A stretch of DNA of 64,000 bases from NCBI GenBank assembly GCA_965178295.1, contig CBCXTT010000005.1, forward strand, positions 62,001-126,000, read 5' to 3'. Position numbers and translations under genes: made by a program. The notes under the pieces were generated by a model that saw only the letters and a list, made by a program, of their open reading frames with translations, had not been told where the DNA came from and made no database searches. Shown piece by piece: positions 48,316-57,762 of this stretch. The first letter of the stretch is position 1. Each line of letters begins with the position of its first letter. The DNA is from CBCXTT01 sp965178295. GTDB lineage: Bacteria; Pseudomonadota; Alphaproteobacteria; UBA7879.

Positions 48316-49842
48316 TTATTTTTCTTCGTCCGCACGTTTTTTACTCATTTTTGTAAAACGTTCATTCAAGTTGCGAACAGAAAATACCCAAAAGAGTATA
48401 ATAATGCAAACAAAGAAGAATAAGTATGGCGCGATCAGTTCTTGCCCGTTTATAGCACCAGCAGCAACTGTCATCAATAGGATCTGTTGAATCAGAGATC
48501 CACCAGACTTACCAGCGCGACCACCTATTACATCAACAGCAGCCTTACCCTTTACTTTCATGTCTTCATCGAGTGGGATGTAAGACATCTCTTTTGTTGA
48601 ATCAAAAAGAGAATATTTCGTTGCTTTGCTCAGAATGTTTTGCACCATCCCCACAATGACCGCCATCCAAATGGGTGTCATAGAAAAGACGGCAAACAAA
48701 CCAGTCATACTATCTTTGAAGAGAACGCAACTGAAGAATATAGAACTTGTGGCCAATAGCATAATTGGTGTCAGCACTGCTGCTATATACCAGCCAAATA
48801 TACGTACAATGTTAGCACCAATCAGCATAAAGATAATGGTAATAATGCCTGTATAAGTTGAGAAATCACCCATAAAAGCCGTGTAATCGTTCATGGATGT
48901 GAAGACTTTCCCTACTTGGTTTTTCCATGTTACTTCAACTAAGTTGATGCAGATGCCGTAACTCATGATCAATGTGAAGATCAATAGGAGGTAGCGTGAC
49001 GAGAGAACCATCTTGAAACTTTCACCCAGTGTAAGTTTTGGCTTGCTCTTTTTTACTTTAACTTCATTTGCATCATATAAGCGTGGGTCGCTCATGACAT
49101 TTTTATTTGTCCAGCGATATAGGTACATAAACAACACGCCAAAGACAATGAATGCGGCCATGATGTATTTAATGCTGACGTCAAAAGGATTTCCGTGTGG
49201 TCCGACCACATGTTCACCATACTTTGTGAGATACTTAAGTGTTTGACCAGATAAAATCAGACCAAAGTTACCAATCAGACCAAACATGGCGTAATAACGC
49301 TTTGCTTCAAAAATACGCGTAATTTGGTTTGCAAATTGCCAGAATAGCAGTGCAATCACGACGCTGCCCCACATTTCAGCAAAAGCGTAAAAGATAACGT
49401 AAATCCAGCGTGCCCACATCATGATAAACCAACGCATTGCAGGTGCAGCAGTAATAGCGGCATCCACAAGGACTTGGTTTGGCATTAAGTATTCTTTTGC
49501 CGGGTATAGAACAAAACCAAATGCTCCAAAAAATACTAAAAATGGTAGAAGCGTATAATAGAAGAGCTTTTCTCGTGATAAAGCGTTAGACATTTTGCTG
49601 TACAACGCCACAAATCCAATTGCCAAGGGGGTTACGACCCAGAACTTTATAAAACTGATTGTTGCAGCACCTGCGCCACCCACAACAACAGCGTCTTTTA
49701 CGTCACGGACTATTGTGTAGTTGAAGAGGGCACAAAACATCATCAAGCCCATGGGGATAAATTTTTTAAGCTCATAATTGTGAATCGGCCAGAAAACTGC
49801 CCGTAAACCAGAAAATTCAGCCGTTGTGTCTTTAGACGTCAC
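48316..49842 (-). CDS. tlc: ATP/ADP translocase (Tlc/NTT nucleotide transporter)
   Basis: This inner-membrane carrier swaps bacterial ADP for host ATP in obligate intracellular bacteria and plastids. The 508-residue protein has about twelve hydrophobic segments and the family start: VFWPIHNYELKKFIPMGLMM, FNYTIVRDVKDAVVVGGAGA and SFIKFWVVTPLAIGFVALYS. EVTWKNQVGKVF and a Lys-rich cytoplasmic tail come later. The start is GTG 49842 with AAGGAG eight bases before it. A near-consensus promoter and a hairpin terminator frame it as a single-gene unit. Paralogues in this family also carry other nucleotides, so the exact substrate set is not proven. Confidence 0.95.
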   Translation of the reverse strand: MTSKDTTAEFSGLRAVFWPIHNYELKKFIPMGLMMFCALFNYTIVRDVKDAVVVGGAGAATISFIKFWVVTPLAIGFVALYSKMSNALSREKLFYYTLLPFLVFFGAFGFVLYPAKEYLMPNQVLVDAAITAAPAMRWFIMMWARWIYVIFYAFAEMWGSVVIALLFWQFANQITRIFEAKRYYAMFGLIGNFGLILSGQTLKYLTKYGEHVVGPHGNPFDVSIKYIMAAFIVFGVLFMYLYRWTNKNVMSDPRLYDANEVKVKKSKPKLTLGESFKMVLSSRYLLLIFTLIMSYGICINLVEVTWKNQVGKVFTSMNDYTAFMGDFSTYTGIITIIFMLIGANIVRIFGWYIAAVLTPIMLLATSSIFFSCVLFKDSMTGLFAVFSMTPIWMAVIVGMVQNILSKATKYSLFDSTKEMSYIPLDEDMKVKGKAAVDVIGGRAGKSGGSLIQQILLMTVAAGAINGQELIAPYLFFFVCIIILFWVFSVRNLNERFTKMSKKRADEEK

Positions 49843-50287
49843 TTCTATACTCCTTGCAATGTTTGAGAAAATTTAGAGAATAATTCAGCTCTCTGCAAGC
49901 GATCATTCTTTATACATAGTGCGCATTATACAGAATGTTGCATAAAAGTCAACAATGTGGAAATTGTATATAAAAATGTTGGGATTTTATATATTTTTGC
50001 ATATAAGATGTAAAAAATTACATGAGCACTAGAGAGTACATGAGTTTTATTAATATACACCCTTAGAGCTTTCAAGGTATTTCGGAGCATTGTATGTGGT
50101 CCGTAGTAGTAATACAACTGATCCGATCAATGAGTATCCAACTATTGAATGCGGTCTCCTTAAATATAGCGGATATCACATAGAATGATATTGTGATATT
50201 TTTCTCTCGTACCATTTCTCTCTTAACATTTATGACATATTCGCGTACAAAGGCAGGGTACGTTTTAACGTTTGAGGAATAGAAGCT
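49843..50287. other. divergent AT-rich region between the translocase and fabD
   Basis: Besides the translocase promoter it must hold the promoter of the fab cluster, for which I see no convincing -35/-10 pair. The small minus-strand frames here are not supported. Confidence 0.5.
49925..49952 (-). promoter_or_regulatory. strong sigma-70-type promoter of the ATP/ADP translocase gene
   Basis: On the minus strand TTGACT, a 16-bp spacer and TATAAT: five of six and six of six consensus bases. It lies about 85 bp before the GTG start. It is the best promoter match seen in the window, which suits a heavily expressed transporter. Confidence 0.8.
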
Positions 50288-51217
50288 ATGACACAAGTGT
50301 TTGTTTTCCCCGGTCAAGGATCACAGGCTGTGGGTATGGGGAGAGCGCTCCATGATACTTTTTCTGATGCAAGGGCGGTGTTCGAAGAGGTAGATGATGC
50401 ATTGTCCCAAAAATTGTCACACGTTATTTTTGAAGGCCCCATGTCAACACTTACACTGACAGAAAATGCACAGCCCGCATTAATGGCCGTGAGTCTTGCG
50501 GTGATGCGTGTTTTAGTGCGGCAAGGTGGGTTTGATGTATCCCGTTTAAAAATAATGGCTGGACATTCTCTGGGTGAATATTCTGCGCTCTCGGCTGCGG
50601 GGGCGATTTCTGTTGCAGAGGCAGCATGTCTACTGAAAATCCGGGGATGTGCTATGCAAGAAGCTGTGCCCGTGGGTGAGGGCGCCATGGTTGCGGTGTT
50701 AGGCCTTGATATCTCCACAGTCGAACGTGTTGTGCAAGAGTTTAATGGGTGTGTGATTGCAAATGATAATGCGCCAGGACAGGTTGTTTTGAGCGGTGTT
50801 AAAAGTGTCGTGGAGGCAACAACTGTTGCGATGCAGTCAGCTGGAGCAAAACGCTGCATCCCGTTGGTCGTAAGCGCTCCTTTTCATTCACCCTTAATGA
50901 CATCTGCAGCGGAAGCAATGCGCGTGGCACTGGAGGATGTTGAGTTTTTAGCGCCGGTTGTGCCTATTATTCCCAATGTAACGGCTGCTCCTACAGAAGA
51001 TGCATTAGTGTTGAAAGATCTTTTGGTGCAGCAGGTTACAGGACGTGTTCGGTGGCGTGAGACGCTCTTATTTTTTCCCACTTTAGGGGTTGATTCCGCG
51101 ATAGAAATTGGTGCTGGAAAAGTTCTGTCGGGCCTTGCAAAAAAAACAATACCTGCTCTTGTAACATCAAGCATTAGTACTCCAGAAGATATTGAGGAAT
51201 TTCTAGAAACACTTTAA
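50288..51217 (+). CDS. fabD: malonyl-CoA:ACP transacylase
   Basis: Loads malonyl groups onto acyl carrier protein for fatty-acid synthesis. The 309-residue enzyme opens FVFPGQGSQAVGMGRAL and has the nucleophile serine in MAGHSLGEYSALSAAG (near residue 94) and the second catalytic histidine in SAPFHSPLM (near 200). NDNAPGQVVLSG and an ...IEIGAGKVLSGL block complete the family pattern. GAGGAA precedes the ATG. It leads the cluster fabD-fabG-acpP-fabF-mltG, all on one strand with short gaps. Confidence 0.96.
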   Translation: MTQVFVFPGQGSQAVGMGRALHDTFSDARAVFEEVDDALSQKLSHVIFEGPMSTLTLTENAQPALMAVSLAVMRVLVRQGGFDVSRLKIMAGHSLGEYSALSAAGAISVAEAACLLKIRGCAMQEAVPVGEGAMVAVLGLDISTVERVVQEFNGCVIANDNAPGQVVLSGVKSVVEATTVAMQSAGAKRCIPLVVSAPFHSPLMTSAAEAMRVALEDVEFLAPVVPIIPNVTAAPTEDALVLKDLLVQQVTGRVRWRETLLFFPTLGVDSAIEIGAGKVLSGLAKKTIPALVTSSISTPEDIEEFLETL

Positions 51218-51237
51218 CGAAACGGGAAGTTGATATA

Positions 51238-51978
51238 ATGTTTTCATTAGCAGGACGTAAAATGTTGGTAACGGGTGCCACGGGTGGGCTAGGCTGGTCT
51301 ATTGCGCAGGACTTTCATCTCCAAGGGGCGATTGTGGCAATTTCAGGTCGACGTGTAGATGCGCTAGAGACCCTTGCCAGAGAGCTTGGTCGAGAACGGG
51401 TGCATGTTGTACCGTGCGATCTAGAGGACTTAGCCTCTGTAGAAGAACTAGTGCCTAAAACACAAGAGATTATGGGCGGTTTAGATACACTTGTAAACAA
51501 TGCAGGAATGACCAAAGATGGTTTGATGATGCGCATGAAAAATCAGGATTTTGATGATGTTATAGCAGTCAATCTTCGGGCACTTTTTGTGTTGTCAAAA
51601 GCGTGCTTGCGCCAGATGATGAAAGAGCGCTTTGGCCGCATTGTCAATATTTCCTCTGTTGTGGGCGTGACAGGTAACCCTGGACAGGTTAATTACTGTG
51701 CATCTAAAGCAGGTGTCATTGGTATGTCAAAGGCACTAGCTGCTGAAGTCGCAACGCGTGGTATTACGGTAAACTGTATTGCGCCCGGTTTTATTCAATC
51801 GCCAATGACAGCTGCGTTAAATGATGAATATCGCAAAAAATTAGAAGCATCAATTCCTATACAACATATCGGAACTCCTCAGGATATTTCGGCTGCGGCT
51901 GTATATCTTGCAAGCAAGGAAGCAGGGTATGTGACCGGGCAAACGTTACATGTGAATGGTGGCATGGTCCGAGTGTAA
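51238..51978 (+). CDS. fabG: 3-oxoacyl-ACP reductase
   Basis: Reduces 3-oxoacyl-ACP with NADPH in each elongation cycle. The 246-residue short-chain dehydrogenase has the cofactor motif VTGATGGLGWSIA, LVNNAGMTKDGLMMRM, the catalytic serine in IVNISSVVGVTGNPGQVN, and the Tyr-Lys pair in YCASKAGVIGMSKALA. IAPGFIQSPMT and YVTGQTLHVNGGM close the pattern. All catalytic residues are present. It lies 20 bp after fabD. Confidence 0.97.
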   Translation: MFSLAGRKMLVTGATGGLGWSIAQDFHLQGAIVAISGRRVDALETLARELGRERVHVVPCDLEDLASVEELVPKTQEIMGGLDTLVNNAGMTKDGLMMRMKNQDFDDVIAVNLRALFVLSKACLRQMMKERFGRIVNISSVVGVTGNPGQVNYCASKAGVIGMSKALAAEVATRGITVNCIAPGFIQSPMTAALNDEYRKKLEASIPIQHIGTPQDISAAAVYLASKEAGYVTGQTLHVNGGMVRV

Positions 51979-52081
51979 TATGAGTGGCTTTAGGCAATTT
52001 ATTCTGGCCACGCATTAGAATTTGTGATAGGTAGGGATCGTAATTAATTTTATTGGACTAAACAATTTTAAGGACAAAATA

Positions 52082-52318
52082 ATGAGTGATGTTTCCGATC
52101 GAGTTGTAGGTATTGTTGTGGATAAGCTTGGTGTAGCGCGTGATAAGGTTGTTGAGAACGCAAGCTTTATTGATGACTTGGGAGCGGATAGCTTAGATAC
52201 AGTCGAGCTTGTGATGGCCTTTGAGGATGAGTTTGACTGTGAGATTCCTGAGAGTGACGCTGAAGATATTCGGACAGTGAGAGATGCTGTTTCTTATCTT
52301 ACAAGCAAGGATTCTTAA
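52082..52318 (+). CDS. acpP: acyl carrier protein
   Basis: Small acidic carrier (78 residues) of growing fatty-acyl chains. The phosphopantetheine serine lies in [20 protein letters not shown], and the helix-rich acidic composition and length are standard. AAGGA lies before ATG 52082. The gap of about 100 bp from fabG is the longest in the cluster and may hold an extra promoter, since ACP is needed in excess. No clear -35/-10 pair was identified there. Confidence 0.97.
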   Translation: MSDVSDRVVGIVVDKLGVARDKVVENASFIDDLGADSLDTVELVMAFEDEFDCEIPESDAEDIRTVRDAVSYLTSKDS

Positions 52319-52374
52319 TCTCGCGCTTTTCCAGACTTTCTCTGTTTGTAATTCATTTGTGGGAATGATGTGAT

Positions 52375-53649
52375 ATGCGGCGTGTTGTTGTAACAGGTAT
52401 GGGTATTCTCTCACCTTTAGGTTTGGGTTTAGATCGAAACTGGAATCGTCTTATCAATGCTGAGACGGGCATTGGAAAGACTAGTCAATGTGATGTGTCT
52501 GACATTGCTTGTCAAGTATCGGGTGAAATCCCTAGAACAGATGATAAAAATGCGCGCGCTCAAGGACAACTCAATTATGATGAGTGGGTTTCTCCCAAAG
52601 ATCGTCGTAAGGTCGGTGATTTTATCACCCTTGGCATGATTGCAGCTGATATGGCTCTTGAGGATGCGGGGTGGCATCCAACAGACGCGGAAGAGCAATA
52701 TCGTACGGGTGTGCTGGTTGGAAGTGGTATTGGGGGGTTGCAAGGGATTTATGAAACATCGACGCTACTCAATGAAAAGGGGCCGCGCCGTGTGAATCCA
52801 TTTTTTATTCCATCCTGTCTCATCAATCTTGTCTCTGGGAATATTTCCATCAAGCATGGTCTTAAAGGCCCCAATCATGCGGTTGTAACAGCTTGTGCTA
52901 CAGGCACACATGCAATAGGCGACGCTGCACGGCTCATTCAATATGGAGATGCTGATGTGATGGTTGCGGGCGGTACAGAAGCAACAGTGTGTCGTATTGC
53001 GCTATCTGGATTTTCGGCAATGCGTGCGCTATCGACCCAGTTCAATGATCGTCCTAAAGAAGCTTCGCGGCCCTGGGATCAAGAGCGCGATGGATTTGTG
53101 ATGGGAGAGGGGTCAGCTGTTCTGATCCTGGAGGAACTGGAACATGCTAAGAAACGTGGGGCTAAGATATATGTAGAGTTTGGTGGATATGGCCTTTCTG
53201 GAGATGCGTTTCATATTTCTGCGCCAGACGAAGAGGGCGGATATCGGGCGATGAAAATGGCGCTAGATCATGCGTCTTTATTGCCGGAAGACGTAGATTA
53301 CATCAATGCGCACGGTACATCAACGCCTGTTGGTGATGCTAACGAGCTGAATATGGTTCGCCGTCTCTTTGGTGACGCTATTTCAGGTGTTGCTATGTCC
53401 TCAACCAAGTCTGCGATTGGCCATTTGTTAGGGGCAGCGGGTGCTACTGAGGCTATCTATTCTATTTTGGCAATGCACTATCAGGCAGTGCCACCAACTT
53501 TAAATCTTCATAACCCAGATCTTGGAGCAGAAGGTATCAACCTTGTACCGCTGGTTGCGCAAGAGAGAAAAATTAATGTTGTGTTATCAAATTCATTTGG
53601 ATTTGGTGGGACAAACGCATCTCTTGTTTTTAAGAAATTTATCCAGTGA
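52375..53649 (+). CDS. fabF: 3-oxoacyl-ACP synthase II
   Basis: Condenses malonyl-ACP with acyl-ACP. The 424-residue thiolase-fold enzyme has the nucleophilic cysteine in HAVVTACATGTHAIGDAARL and the catalytic histidines in INAHGTSTPVGDANEL and KSAIGHLLGAAGATEAI. It closes with LSNSFGFGGTNASLVFKKF. MRRVVVTGMGILSPLGLGLD opens it. Full length and intact. Its TGA overlaps the start region of mltG, so the wall enzyme is coupled to fatty-acid synthesis, a common arrangement. Confidence 0.97.
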   Translation: MRRVVVTGMGILSPLGLGLDRNWNRLINAETGIGKTSQCDVSDIACQVSGEIPRTDDKNARAQGQLNYDEWVSPKDRRKVGDFITLGMIAADMALEDAGWHPTDAEEQYRTGVLVGSGIGGLQGIYETSTLLNEKGPRRVNPFFIPSCLINLVSGNISIKHGLKGPNHAVVTACATGTHAIGDAARLIQYGDADVMVAGGTEATVCRIALSGFSAMRALSTQFNDRPKEASRPWDQERDGFVMGEGSAVLILEELEHAKKRGAKIYVEFGGYGLSGDAFHISAPDEEGGYRAMKMALDHASLLPEDVDYINAHGTSTPVGDANELNMVRRLFGDAISGVAMSSTKSAIGHLLGAAGATEAIYSILAMHYQAVPPTLNLHNPDLGAEGINLVPLVAQERKINVVLSNSFGFGGTNASLVFKKFIQ

Positions 53650-54641
53650 TGCTTATGAAGCAGTGGAATTTGAGGATGATCTCTCTTGTTGCCTCAATTT
53701 TAATTGTTCTGGTCAGCATTTTGATACTACGTCCCATTCTATCGATTGAGGAACCAGGACCTCTGTTGCATGAGATAGAAATTTATATACCATGTGGCGC
53801 CTGTTTGACAAGAATTGCTCAAATTTTGCAAGATAATGGTGCAGTGGATCAGGCTTGTATTTTTAGATGGCAAGTAAAATTATATGGTATGCCGGAAAAA
53901 TTACAAGCTGGGTATTATAAATTCCCTCCTCGTGTGTCTGCCCAAAAAGTCATGGATATGTTGCAGAATGGAGCGTTTGAAATGACGTTAGTGACTGTAC
54001 CGGAGGGGCTGACGCACAAACAAATTCAACAGCTGATGGAAGCCCTACCCGATCTGCATGGAAATGTTGTGCATATGCCACGAGAGGGGTGGCTATTACC
54101 AGAGACGTATAAGGTGCCTAAGGGGAGTAGTCCCCAGATGATTATTAATGAGATGCATCAGTCTATGCGGCGTTTTCTCGCTACAGAGATCGCTTGTCGT
54201 AGTGTAAACACTACCTTATCCCCAGAGGAAATTATCGTATTAGCGTCTGTTGTTGAAAAAGAGACATGTTGTCCTGAAGAGCGACGCCGTATTTCTCAAT
54301 TATTTTTGAATCGCTTAAGGCGCAACATGAGATTGCAGGCTGATCCAACAGTTGTCTATGCTATAAGCGAGGGTCTGGGTAAGCTGAATCGCCCGCTGAG
54401 CCGCGAGGACCTAAAAGTAGATCTGCCCCATAATACCTATGTGCATAAAGGGTTACCTGCAACAGCTATTTCCAACCCGGGCAAGGCATCTATACGGGCG
54501 GTATTGCGGCCCGCTGAAACACGGGATTTATATTTTGTCGCGGATGGTACGGGAAAACATCGCTTTGCACCGACACTGACGGCGCATACAAAAAATGTAT
54601 TTAAGCTTCGGCATCATGTGAGTACGTCAATCGCTAGATAG
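53649..54641 (+). CDS. mltG: endolytic murein transglycosylase MltG
   Basis: Cleaves nascent glycan strands at the membrane and so sets their length. The 330-residue protein has an N-terminal membrane anchor (about residues 10-30), a LysM-like region (ARIAQ-type segment CLTRIAQILQDNGAVD) and the YceG catalytic domain. The latter shows VPEGLTHKQIQQLM, EGWLLPETYKVPKG, IIVLASVVEKETCCPEERR with the catalytic glutamate, MRLQADPTVVYAI and LPATAISNPGKASIRAVL. The start could be GTG 53646, ATG 53649 or ATG 53655. I take 53649, which overlaps the fabF stop as TGATG. It ends the cluster. Confidence 0.93.
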   Translation: MLMKQWNLRMISLVASILIVLVSILILRPILSIEEPGPLLHEIEIYIPCGACLTRIAQILQDNGAVDQACIFRWQVKLYGMPEKLQAGYYKFPPRVSAQKVMDMLQNGAFEMTLVTVPEGLTHKQIQQLMEALPDLHGNVVHMPREGWLLPETYKVPKGSSPQMIINEMHQSMRRFLATEIACRSVNTTLSPEEIIVLASVVEKETCCPEERRRISQLFLNRLRRNMRLQADPTVVYAISEGLGKLNRPLSREDLKVDLPHNTYVHKGLPATAISNPGKASIRAVLRPAETRDLYFVADGTGKHRFAPTLTAHTKNVFKLRHHVSTSIAR

Positions 54642-55208
54642 ACACCATTGGTGTTTCCAGGTATTTTCGATCATTATCACAAATCTTCGCGTGCAGGGAT
54701 TTAGTACTGATTGTTAGCGATTGTGGTCTTAAAGGATGGGCCTACAGTTGTGGAAATTTCAATTGCTCTTTTATTATCATATTTATTGTGTGTGTTGAAT
54801 CTACTACTGTTTTTTTGTCTTCTGTGCCGCGCTCTACTATAGAACACTTTGACAGGAGGATGATATCTGACGAATCTAAGATATGTCGCAGCACAATCAA
54901 TCTACTGCTGAGTGTGGGGTAATATTGTGTTTTTATTTTAGTGCTTACGCGGCATGTATGGTGACCTTTGGTTGATATGGTGAGGGCGTTTTGAAAGCGA
55001 CATATTTCAATGATGCTCTCGTTAGAAATGCTATTGATTTGCAGTTGAGCGTGCCAATCTATGAATTTTTATGTCCTGATTTTTCATGTCACGTGTCACT
55101 CATTTTCCTCTGCGTTTTCTCGCCATATATGTTGAGGAATGTTCCGGATTCCTTTGAGCAGTGCTTGTGCTTATTTCTTCTTTTAAAGGACTCGAAATAA
55201 AGGTACTG

Positions 55209-55254
55209 ATTGATATCTCTTCAGCCTTCTAATTGATATCTCTTCAGCCTTCTA
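55209..55254 (+). repeat. 23-bp unit duplicated in tandem
   Basis: The 23-bp unit beginning ATTGATATCTCTTCAGCC occurs at 55209-55231 and 55232-55254, identical. It lies in non-coding DNA. Confidence 0.85.
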
Positions 55255-57040
55255 TTGGGGGGTACCATGTTATGGGCACGTTACGCTTGCATTGCTGCAA
55301 TCACGGCACTGCATGCTCTACGATAGAGCGATGCCATTTAAGTGGACGTTTCTTCACTCTATTGTTCCTAGCCTCTGGTTCTATTTCTTCGCCGAGCATA
55401 TGACGGGCGCACAACCCCTGTGCATATAACGCATGGAATTATATATGCAATATCATCTATGCAGGTCGTTCCGGAATCGTCTCCGATATCCCCTCTGTGT
55501 AGCGTGTCACAAATTAATCTCATTTTTTCTTATTACAGTCTCGTTTCCTGAGACGAGCTTTACTATTTTGTTCTAGCATTTCTTATCCCCTGCGTACTGC
55601 ACGTCATTTGAGACAAGAAATTTCATGAATTTCTAATGCGAGTGTTAATAGAAACTTCTAAAGCGTACTATCCACTCCCTCGGCTGCCCATATTTAGCGT
55701 CTACGGCGTATTGAGAATTGCAATTCAAGGAGGCAGGAAGTGATCAGTGTGTTCCGCTGTTATTCTAATCCTCTTCGTCTGCGTTATGTACACCCTGTCG
55801 TCTTTGGTGCTTATCGGGAGTGTGAAACGTATTCAGTGCGTGGGATTTGTCATATCCCCACCCATTCCAGCATAACGTTTTTTGCCTTTAGTGACGCAAG
55901 ACCATAAATAAATAATAAGATTGTCTCGATTTTCGATCAATGAACGCCACTAGATGCAATCTATTCTAGACGCTCAATATGAGCGGTAATACAGAAACTT
56001 CTTTTGTATGTTGGTTTTTTTTGGACTGCTTTTGTAGCAAGACGGATTTCTTGTACTTACTCCTCTCTAGAATACGCGCTTAATTTCTTAGCCTGACGAC
56101 GCTAGCAATCCTGCAAGTTCTAGGTATTGACTCGCCTTAGGAATCTTTACTGAATTGTCCATAAAGAGCGCTCTCTCCCATGATGCGCCCATTAACAATC
56201 TCTTGTTACGGCAAGAAACAGTATTTTCTAAAGAGAGTTCGCTCTTTGCCGGTCGTCCTGTGTTTTTTGGTCCGATTTTCTTACACCTTTTATTTGTACA
56301 GCTTTCCATATCTCGGTATCAATCAGATTAGACCTTGTGTCCAGTGTAGCTTGCGTTTTGTAAGCAGTGCGCATTCCATGGAGTATTGATGATGTGATGG
56401 CCTAGCCTCCCTCTCTCCCTCTCTATCTATCCTTTTTTGGCGTAACGGTGTGTCCAGTGTACATACCATGTATAGGATCGGCGACGATAGATGGGATATA
56501 AAGGTGATTTTTAAGCGCGTTATCCTATATATATTTTGCATATTTTGATACCTACAGCGCATATCGTACGGGAGAGAGGAATGCTTTTCTTGAGACACTG
56601 TTACTCTGATGGCGTTTTTCTCTAACACCGTTTCTTCGCAGACTAAAAACATGGAAGGGTGTGCTATGTAGTATGCATCTACTCTATTGTTCCAGTTAGG
56701 TAATTCGCAACGCATGATTAAGAGAAAAAGTAGAATTTTCTCCGAATTTCCTTATCTGTGCGAGACGTCTGCAACAGCATTTTCACTTGAATATCTATAC
56801 ATTAACTCGGCACACGGTCTTTTGCAGGCGCGCATCATGGCGCATTTCTGGATGCGTCGTACTCCCTTGATCGTCGAACCATCGATTATGACCGCCTGTC
56901 ACGCAATGTTCCATCGGGATTTTCAGACGTAAGACAATCCTGAGCTCTCAGACTTTTCTGGACTGGACTAGCATTGCATGTATAGTATTATATACTATAC
57001 ATTGCGGTTCCTACCTCACAGGGAAAATTAAACCCCCATG

Positions 57041-57304
57041 CAATCAGTAGTGATCAGAAAATTTTCTGGTGCCAAAATTTTATCTACATATTGAGTCACA
57101 AACACAGATTCAAAAGTCTCAAATGTAAAGATGTGCCTTTGATATATGTTGAAAAGAGGGGTATGACCCATTTCTGTGGCGTTTTCAATCGTTGCTAGGA
57201 GTGCATTAGGTTTAGTGACATAGGTAATCTATACCAGGATAGTGTGCTCACTCATTTTTCGTAGAATACGGAATGTTTTACCAACCCCAGATTAGCAATG
57301 CTAT
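57041..57304 (-). pseudogene. remnant of a P-loop-like protein gene
   Basis: The minus strand reads SGVGKTFRILRKMSEHTILV, an in-frame TAG, then ITYVTKPNALLATIENATEM, GHTPLFNIYQRHIFTFETFE, SVFVTQYVDKIL, and a stop. GVGKT looks like a Walker A motif. Upstream the frame closes at once. The single nonsense codon within an otherwise protein-like frame suggests a decayed gene, but no family can be named and chance is not excluded. Confidence 0.3.
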
Positions 57305-57762
57305 TCAGAGCATTCGCTGGGAATGCGGGAATTGGTGAATGGGCTCTGTGTTTGTTCTATAGGAGCGGAGTGATATCATGCGCTGGGGGGATTTGAATGC
57401 CAATTCCTCGTTGCTATCGTACTGTGTGCTCCCGTGGGCCCGTCCTCTGTGCGAGCTTATTTTCTTAGAGTCGAACTTTATAGAGCGCAGGGACACTGGT
57501 TGCATACAGTCTTGTCTTCATTTTCATATGACACTGCCACTACTTATGCACAAGTAGGAAGGCTATATATCAGAAACAATACACAAAAATAAATTTGTTC
57601 TTCATATGCGATGACAAGCGCTATATATGATGTTAATCATTGCATTTTCAAGTAAAATTTTTATGTGCAGATTTTTCAATTGAAATGATATATTCTTAAT
57701 CCTTTGTGCGGAGAATCCTATTCCTTCGTTTTGTTTTTTTTAATTGAAGGACCTTGAAAAGC

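Larger units (their letters stand above)
54642..57762. other. 3.1 kb without an intact gene
   Basis: Stops are frequent in all frames. The genes that often follow mltG in alphaproteobacteria (yicC, gmk) are not seen. A 23-bp tandem duplication lies at 55209-55254 and a P-loop-like remnant at about 57041-57304 (both listed separately). A minus-strand frame at 56088-56309 (ending NSVKIPKASQYLELAGLLAS) is unrecognised and uncertain. A CT-rich low-complexity tract lies at 56405-56435. No tRNA was recognised. Confidence 0.5.

Noticed and set aside
50314..51174. Minus-strand frames of 181 and 96 codons inside fabD
   Set aside because: Shadow frames opposite an unmistakable gene.
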